A DNA stretch of 64,000 nucleotides from positions 1,116,001-1,180,000 of the forward strand of contig JAVHKY010000014.1 in assembly GCA_035079385.1 (NCBI GenBank). The letters are read 5' to 3'. Below the pieces are notes generated by a model. The model was given only the letters and a program-made list of their open reading frames with translations. It ran no database searches and was not told the origin of the DNA. Shown piece by piece: positions 37,215 through 44,400 of this stretch. Each line of letters begins with the position of its first letter. Within the stretch, counting starts at the first letter, position 1. The translations under genes were made by a program, and so were the position numbers. Source of the DNA: Aspidiotus rigidus (Eukaryota > Arthropoda > Insecta > Hemiptera > Diaspididae).

Positions 37215-37611
37215 AGCACGAGGTGCACCCGCGACTTTTGGGTCGCGTGTGTATTTTTGGTTTCCGTTGGTGACTGTCGGGGTGGCAGCTTCATCAACAC
37301 ATTCCATTGAGGTCTCACAGTAAACGTTGTGCTACTGTCTTGAACACATGGGGGCACCTCCCTCGTGTGTGATGGTTCGAAGTTGTGTTGTCGCCGCTCG
37401 TATAGTTATTTATCCACTCTGGCTCCAAAAGTCCCATTTGGAAGAACCAGAGACCCAATTTTCGTAATTTCGTAAAATTTATTTGTTTTTTCTTCCCCTT
37501 GTCCTTTGGACTCCCATGATTCGATTAACGACTCTCCGATGCCTTTACTCTTGCGCACACTGTACAGTCAGGCGGATGGGAGACTGGCAGTGTGTTGGTG
37601 TGTTTAGCACC

Positions 37612-37629
37612 TGGCGCCCAACACCCGAA
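37612..37629 (+). promoter_or_regulatory. Candidate primer-binding site 2
   Basis: TGGCGCCCAACACCCGAA matches the first 11 nt of the tRNA-Lys1,2 primer site exactly but lies 436 nt after the LTR. It could be an alternative or relic site, or part of the leader structure. Confidence 0.35.
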
Positions 37630-37979
37630 ACCTGTGGCATGACAGATTAGGGAAAATCCACCGCCCGGGACCATAGTTGTCCAGATCCTTAGTCTTCCTT
37701 GTGATAACTAGAGCGATCAAAAAGGGGTCATCTTCGATGATTCCTGACATAGTTCCTGACTTCTACTCCGAGACCCTGGACTCTGAAGCGACGGACGCGT
37801 CGTGTGAGTGTCAACGAGCACCCGAAGTGGGTTCTTACGTCGAAAAATTAGACCCATAGTAGGTCATTAAATCGCGCGAGTAGAGCTATCGAATGGACTT
37901 CGTAGTAAAGTTTTTTTTTTCTCTTTCCCTCAAGTGATTCGATAAAAGGCCTAGCTTCAAGAAAATTATAGGTGCTCTT

Positions 37980-38402
37980 ATGAGCACACCAATTTCGGAA
38001 AGCTCTCCGAATAAAAATTCAAAGAGTAATACTCGACCCAGAGTAGGTCATAACGCTATTTTGCATGAATCAGGTTCCGTTTTTCCACACCTAGAAATTC
38101 CGAACTTGAAATTTTTGTTGGATTCTTTCCTTCCCAGATCGAAAAAAAAAAAAAAAAAAAAAATTCTATTTGCTTTCGCTCTCTTCTTCCCGCAACCAAC
38201 GCATTCAAACGTACGTAGAATATTTTTCTTCTTTTCTCTTCGTTTTTTTTTTTTTTCTCTCTTTCCTTCGTCAAAGATTCGAAATCAGTACCACACAGAC
38301 ATGTTTCGAAAGGCTCGAATATTCGTGAGAGGAATTAAATCCTTCATAGGGAAGATTTCCGTGTTGCTATCTGCTTCGAATATCCAGCATACGGAGAAAT
38401 AA
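37980..38402 (+). CDS. Leader open frame, function unknown
   Basis: 140 codons from ATG. The first 55 residues are hydrophilic and Ser/Asn/Lys-rich (MSTPISESSPNKNSK) and protein-like. A poly-Lys stretch encoded by an A-run and Phe/Arg-rich sequence from T-runs follow, so the second half looks non-coding. Possibly a small leader exon whose real end is a splice site before the A-run. No homology recognised and low confidence that it is translated. Confidence 0.25.
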   Translation: MSTPISESSPNKNSKSNTRPRVGHNAILHESGSVFPHLEIPNLKFLLDSFLPRSKKKKKKKILFAFALFFPQPTHSNVRRIFFFFSLRFFFFSLFPSSKIRNQYHTDMFRKARIFVRGIKSFIGKISVLLSASNIQHTEK

Positions 38403-39471
38403 ATGTGTTAGTAATCGTCAGTCGATAAAGCAAAGAATACAATGCAGAATACACGATGGTCGTAAGGCTTGATGGCAAAAGAATCGTGAAGAATATTCTA
38501 GACAAAAGTATTTATCTGTCAGGCATGAAACAAATGTAAAAGAAGCAACAATTCACAACGATAGGGCTAACAGTGATTCGAAGTAGAGCAGTCGAAAGTA
38601 TAAGAGGTACTTAGATCGAATAGACACAAGGTGGAAATCCCACATTGGAACTAAGCATATCCAACTCCCAGACTGCTAAGCTTATCTAGTGAGAACCGAA
38701 GACAAGGCGCATCAATATCCTGACCGATTATACCTGCTCTTGCATATTGTATGTTCAGTTCCTTACAAATGCACGTGCTTTATTCTGCGTTCGAGAGTAA
38801 AGAATTTTTTTTTTGTGCGTTTTTGATTATCGAATTAATTTTCTTTTCGTCTTTCTAAGTATATTGCTTTTGATTCGAACATATTATAAGAACGGTGTTT
38901 CTTGTTTTTCTTCGTATCCTTTATTTTTTTTATTCGATTCGAGTGAGGGTTCTAGTTATAGTACACGTAGCAGCTTCCAAACTGAAGCGGATAAACGCGG
39001 GAACCGGCTTCGATTGGAAGATACCAAAGAAACTAAAAGTCGAAAACACGGATCGAGTGAGTACTTAGATCATATTTCAATTTGAAATTATATCCTGTGT
39101 CGAAAAAGAATTTTTTTTTTTTTTTCCTCTCTCTTCACCTCATTGTCGAAAATTTCCTCTCCCATCCTCCCTTCTCAAATATAAATTGAGATCGAGAGTC
39201 AAACGAGTAGGTAAGATTAGAAATACGATCTGCTGTCTCAATTGATTCGAAATAGTATATATATAAAAAAAAAAAAAAAAAAAAAAATTCTATTTTCTTT
39301 CGCTCTCTTAGTCATAATCTGAGATCGAGAGTCAAACGAGTAGGTAAGATTATAAATCTGATTCGTTTTAATTGATTCGAACGACGAGAATAAAAATAAA
39401 GGTGTCGATTGTAGTTCGAAAATTTTTTTATCTAGTAAGGGAAAACTAATTAGACTGACCTCAGATTCAAA

Positions 39472-40131
39472 ATGATGACTCGACAACAAAGTAATAAAAA
39501 CGATAAAGAAAATTCACACACGGACGAAAATGTCAATCCACCCATTACCCCTCTCGAAACTGACGGTACTGCTTCCTCCAAAACAAATAAGAATGCGAAT
39601 GATAAAGATGTACCCTCAGCGGCGGCAAAGGTCAATAATACCGCGGGGGGGAACGCTACTGCGAGTAATATTCAGAAGCCGAATCAGATAAGTGCTGCCG
39701 AATATCTCGAATTTCGAAAGTTTATGGATATGGGTGGGTTCACCCAACTGCAACTAGCCGCAAATGAGGTTAAGTCAGTCGAAAAGAAAAATCAAGAACT
39801 GAAAAATCAGATACGATTGCAGGAAGAAGCACTTGCTGCAACTGTCAATCAACGAGTAGAGGAGAGAATTGTTGAATATATCGAGGAGGAGCGTCAAGTA
39901 AGAAAAAGTCAAAAAGCAAAAAGATCTGAGAAGAATTATCGACGATCTGTGGAGTTCGCAGATCCGATTGCTCAATCAACAAAAATTCGAGGGAGTAATA
40001 ATAGGGACGAAAATATAGAGGAGTCGGATTCGAATGACGCTGAATTTAATAGCCCATTGAACGATCTGAATCAAACTGTCAGGGATAAGTCGAGTGATAG
40101 TCGTTCTATAGAGCAATCAAATCAATCCTAA
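39472..40131 (+). CDS. gag: Gag N-terminal part (coiled-coil protein)
   Basis: 219 codons in frame 1, starting ATGATG with A at -3, ending TCC TAA TAG. Residues 1-70 are Asn/Thr/Lys-rich and likely disordered. About 75-95 reads ISAAEYLEFRKFMDMGGF. About 105-150 is a heptad-rich, charged coiled coil (KKNQELKNQIRLQEEAL, VEERIVEYIEEERQV), followed by a basic segment and an acidic Ser/Asp tail. Position upstream of the capsid part and the coiled coil suggest a Gag assembly domain. The next frame (+1) opens at 40112, overlapping the last 17 coding nt. The protein is therefore either separate or joined to the capsid part by a +1 frameshift. A one-base sequencing or mutational error is the main alternative. 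Confidence 0.75.
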   Translation: MMTRQQSNKNDKENSHTDENVNPPITPLETDGTASSKTNKNANDKDVPSAAAKVNNTAGGNATASNIQKPNQISAAEYLEFRKFMDMGGFTQLQLAANEVKSVEKKNQELKNQIRLQEEALAATVNQRVEERIVEYIEEERQVRKSQKAKRSEKNYRRSVEFADPIAQSTKIRGSNNRDENIEESDSNDAEFNSPLNDLNQTVRDKSSDSRSIEQSNQS

Positions 40132-40134
40132 TAG
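40112..40134 (+). promoter_or_regulatory. Candidate +1 frameshift site (TCC TAA)
   Basis: Frame 1 ends CAA TCC TAA TAG. Frame 2 is open from 40112 and continues without a stop to 41416. The overlap is only 17 nt. A Ser-TCC codon followed by a slowly decoded stop is the layout used by ornithine decarboxylase antizyme (TCC TGA) for +1 shifting; here the stop is TAA, with a second stop right behind it. I see no obvious downstream pseudoknot but could not fold it. Confidence 0.45.
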
Positions 40135-41419
40135 GGAGAGTCGAAATGGAGAATTACGTAGTCGGAATTATAGTCGAAATAGTACTAACCTCTCAACCCA
40201 TCGTAACGTCGGTTATTCTGGTCCCCCTAATTTTGATCCGAGTGATGGTAGTAGTTTTGGTGAGGAGGATAATCGCCGTAATCGAGACGAGAGGAATCAT
40301 CACGTCAATCGAAATGAGCATAGAGACCGTCGAGGTGACAGAGGAGAAAGACGGAATAATCGAAATAGAGACTCAGATAGTGATTCGGATTATTATCAAC
40401 GCGAAGCTGACGAGTTGATTGAAACGTCAATTTTTAGATTAGGCGCAGATGAAGGACCAACGAGAGTGACAAAAGGACCAGATGTAAAACGGATGGCTGA
40501 TTCGATAGTATCATGGACGTTATCAGATTCGAGAGAGACGAGGGATCCCTGGGACTTTGTAAAAGAAGTCAAAGATATCGTAATAAATCAAGTTCCGAGG
40601 GGGAATGAGAGAATTCGTATATTTGGTCAAATCATCGAAAAGAATGAATTCACTAGAAATGTAGGATCCGAGATTCGCCGAAACGCTACAGGTTTTCAGT
40701 CTATAAATGAAGCGTGTAGGTACTTCATCCAACACCACTGGACCGAAAGAACACAAGAGAAATATCGTGATAAATTTCTAAATTCAAAGTATGTGAGTCG
40801 GTCGGTAGATGGTAACTGTGCAACATATGCACAGAGGTGGTATAATTTGCTTCGAGACACCCCTTTTGGTTTGAGGGAGGGTGAACGTCGCCTGGTACAA
40901 AAAATACATACACGCCTGCCAGATGAATTTCATAAATATGTCGAACGAATCACCCCAAAAACGAAAGTAGTACTAATGAGGTTAATTAGGGATTATCAAA
41001 TTGGGGTCGAAGATGCGAAAATAGATAAAATTAGGGATATTGATTCGAAAACCGGGTACTTTGATTCGAAAAAGAAGTCATCAAAAAATGATGAAAAGTC
41101 GGAAATCAAGTCTAAATTTGGTAAATATCGGAAGAAAATAGAAGTGAATGAAGTCGTAGAAAGCGATAATGATAAAGACTTGGAATACGAGTCAGAAAAA
41201 AATTCGCCCATCTCAAAGGATGAATCGAAAGAAAATATATCAGACTCAGACGAACTCTACGTCTTCTGCGAACAAGTTTTAGCTCAACGTAAAAGGAGAA
41301 ATGATAAGAGAAATTATGAATTGAAAGGTAGATCATCTCTCGTCACCTCAGAAAACCAATCGAATGAAAAATCCAGTAATCAACAGGAGTCTAGGTTAGG
41401 GGTTCGAAAATCTGAATAA
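40112..41419 (+). CDS. gag: Gag capsid part
   Basis: Frame 2, open from 40112 to the TAA at 41417. The first ATG in frame is at 40415, but the open frame upstream has strong protein character. About 45 residues are Arg/Asn-rich (RRNRDERNHH, RDRRGDRGERRN), then an SDSDSDYY acidic patch. From 40500 comes a helical capsid-like domain: SIVSWTL, DPWDFVKEVKDIV, INEACRYFIQHHW, TYAQRWYNLLRDTPFG, LPDEFHKYVERI, RLIRDYQIGVEDA. This is the pattern of retrotransposon Gag (conserved Trp, paired aromatic helices). The C-terminal 120 residues are Lys/Ser/Glu-rich. I find no CCHC zinc knuckle, so the Arg-rich block may bind RNA, as the basic boxes of foamy-virus Gag do. It is probably translated by a shift from 39472. 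Confidence 0.8.
   Translation, partial: SNQINPNRESRNGELRSRNYSRNSTNLSTHRNVGYSGPPNFDPSDGSSFGEEDNRRNRDERNHHVNRNEHRDRRGDRGERRNNRNRDSDSDSDYYQREADELIETSIFRLGADEGPTRVTKGPDVKRMADSIVSWTLSDSRETRDPWDFVKEVKDIVINQVPRGNERIRIFGQIIEKNEFTRNVGSEIRRNATGFQSINEACRYFIQHHWTERTQEKYRDKFLNSKYVSRSVDGNCATYAQRWYNLLRDTPFGLREGERRLVQKIHTRLPDEFHKYVERITPKTKVVLMRLIRDYQIGVEDAKIDKIRDIDSKTGYFDSKKKSSKNDEKSEIKSKFGKYRKKIEVNEVVESDNDKDLEYESEKNSPISKDESKENISDSDELYVFCEQVLAQRKRRNDKRNYELKGRSSLVTSENQSNEKSSNQQESRLGVRKSE
41417..41419 (+). promoter_or_regulatory. In-frame TAA between gag and pol (readthrough candidate)
   Basis: Gag and Pol are in the same frame, separated only by TAA with CAG after it. Pol has no ATG near its start; the first Met codon lies well inside the SGNH-like domain. 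Suppression of termination, as in gammaretroviruses, would make Gag-Pol without a frameshift. Alternatives are a spliced RNA or a nonsense mutation in this copy. Confidence 0.5.
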
Positions 41420-44400
41420 CAGTATGAGTTGGCTATCGATCCCACACAACCCACAGATCTAAATGAAATAAAATGGATGGGATTCGAAATGATGGGGGAC
41501 TCAATGTGTGCTCAGTTAACGAGTCACGTCACCAATTTTATGTATGAATTTAAGGGGTCGAAGCCATTCTTAGAGAATCACCTGTCTACCAACACTCTCA
41601 TGATTCGATTACGTAAAAGCCGATTGATAGCCAAAGAGAAACGAAATTCACCATATGTAATGATCCTAATAGGGTCAGATCAAGCCGACGGGAAGTATCC
41701 CGTAAGTCGAAATAATATTAAAGAAGAAATAGACGAAATTATCGATCTTCTTGTCACCTCATATAAGTCTAAACTAATCATTTTTATATCACCGATCTGC
41801 GGACCGAATCCCGACGAACTAACAGTCCAAAATATAAAGATAATTAACCTAGCGATTCGAGACAGTATATATCGTCATGAACATAAGTCGAAAGTAAGGT
41901 ATATTAATGTTTTACATCATTTTCTCTCAAACTGTAGACGTTATGAGGATATCAAGAATTTAAATAAAGTAAATATTCAATTTCGTTGTAACGTATTTCG
42001 ATTGATTAGTGATCGCCAAATGAATTCATGGACACATGATGTCGCAGATAATGTCGCCTATAGTATTCGAAATTATGTAGTGCAACTAGCTAAGGAACAG
42101 GTATTTGACGATCTATTGGTCTGTGCAGTCGAAAGAGAGAATGATCTCATTGTTGAAAAAATAATTGATGATGAATTGAGACCCGAGGAAATGAAACTCC
42201 GCATGGCTGTGGAACAAGTCGAATTCATGTCAAAATTTGATTCGGGGTGTCCTCTAACCTCAATGAAGGGTAGATGTTTTGATAATATCATGAGTAAAAT
42301 TCCACCTAAGGAGCGACCCATAGTAAAACCAATCCCATGGTTAAGACTGCGATCCGCGAATGGGAGTTCACTTAACGTTAGGGGAATGGTACGAATGAAA
42401 TCAAAATTGATTTGTGACTTCGGAAAAAACGAGGTTCACATTGTTCTGAACTATATCATCGTCGAAAACTTAGCCACTGATTGTCTTTTTGGATTTCGAG
42501 ATGCAGTAATGCATCAAATGGCAGGACTGTTTAGCGATCAAGTTCTAATGTTTTTAGGGAGAGACCCTATCATGGGAATTGGGTTGGTTGGATGTGTCGA
42601 AGAACCAGTAGATGTGATTCGTCGCTGCGCTGCTCGTATGTTATCTGCAGGGGGTAGGGCTGCGAAATTATCAGATGAAATTCGAAAAGAATGTGTCGAA
42701 AGTCCGAAAATGGACGAGATTGAAGAAAATGTATACCAAGAGTTCTCGAAATGCTATGAAATAACAACGCAATTCGAAATGTTAGATCTACACGAACCAC
42801 CTCCAATTAAAATCAACTATGATAGGAGTCGCATTGAAGCAATTCAGAATAGATTTCCCAAGTTGTGGTCCGAAAAGACAGGTCTTTTTAGGGTCCCTGA
42901 TATTAAGTTGGACCTCAAACTCCCTGAACCACAAGTTGTAATTAAGAGTAAAGAGTGGAGTCATCCGAAAGAAAAGTATGACCTCGCTCAAGTTCAAATT
43001 GACGAGTATATACGAGAAGGTCTGATTGAACGTAGCCATTCAAGGCATGCTAGCAACATAGTTATAGTCGAAAGGGAAAAGATTCCGATACCAGGGACAA
43101 AACGAAGGGTTCGAGTGTGTCTAGATGCAAGAGCGTTGAATAAATTCCTAAACTCCCCACAAAATAAAACTCCGAATATTGAATTGCTCAAACAACGAGT
43201 CGCGGGTGCAAAGATATTTACTAGGCTAGATATTCGAAATGCGTTTCTCACGTTACCCTTACACCCCGATCACCGACCTTTGACTGCATTCAGATACCGA
43301 AGCGATCTCTATCAGTATACGAGAGTTCCGTTCGGCCTAGTCTCATCTATGGCTATATTCATCGATACGATGTCGAAAGCGCTGAAAGAATTGGATGATT
43401 GTGTATTATCCTATGTCGACGATGTTATAATATTCTCCAAAACGACTGAGGAACATTATGAACATCTTGAACGAGTGCTTCGAAAATTGAATCAGATCGG
43501 GTTGACCTTGAATTTACAAAAATCCGAATTTGTTGTAAACGAGATGAAGTTTGTTGGATACATTATCAACCAACATGGGGTTAAACCCAACCCTGAAAAA
43601 TGCGAATTGGTTCGATTGATACACCCACCGAAGTGTGTGAAAGATGTTCGGAAATTTTTAGGTGCGACAAATTACTTTTCGCAGCATTTACCAAATTACG
43701 CCGAACATCGCAGTATACTAACTGAGCTTACTAAAGCCCGAGTTCCATGGAGATGGACAGAAGTCGAGAAGAATGCATTCGAGGCTATCAAAACTACCCT
43801 ATCGCAAGAAATTATGATTTTTCATCCGAATGATAATGTCCCAATTGAAATTCTTTTTTCGATGTCTGAGAGATCATACTCCGCAGTAATCATGTGGAAG
43901 GAGGGTGAAAGCTATAGACCGATAGCATTCGTCGGGAAATCCTTTAAAGAAGTCGAAATGAGATATTCGCCGATAGAGAGAGAGTTTATGGCGGTTCGAG
44001 AAGTGCTTCGAAGGTATGGCTATATGCTATATGGTCACGAGCTAATCATTTATCTCCCAGCAACATGGTCAGAACTTCTCTCATCTGAGCCAACACATTC
44101 TCGAAGACTGCAAAAAGCTGATGCGAAAATTCATGAATTCAACGCGAAAGTTTTATCCATTCCTAAGAAATTAGAGAAAATTGCCGAATACCTCAAGGAA
44201 TACCCACCAACTGAAAGTCGATCGAAAAAAGTAGAAACCAAAGTAGAGTTTGATGACTTTGACCTAGGTGAGCTATTCCACAATAGCGTCGAGGTTGACA
44301 ACATTGAAGTAGATGATGATCTTCGAGAAAACCTCGAAAACCTTGCAAACCTTCAGAAAGAAGACAGAATGCTACAGAAGTGGGTTCGAGAAAATAAGTC

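Larger units (their letters stand above)
37176..39471 (+). other. Long leader of the LTR element
   Basis: 2.3 kb between the 5' LTR and the first gag ATG. It holds two primer-site candidates and a short upstream frame (ATG at 37737 to 37859, 40 codons). A second frame lies at 37980-38402. A 33-bp exact direct repeat occurs at 39187-39219 and 39320-39352 (gagatcgagagtcaaacgag and following, ending gtaagatta), each containing a donor-like GGTAAGAT. A-runs lie at 38143-38162 and 39266-39286. Several T/pyrimidine tracts end in AG (37911-37933, 38236-38276), resembling splice acceptors. It may be spliced or structured. Confidence 0.6.
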
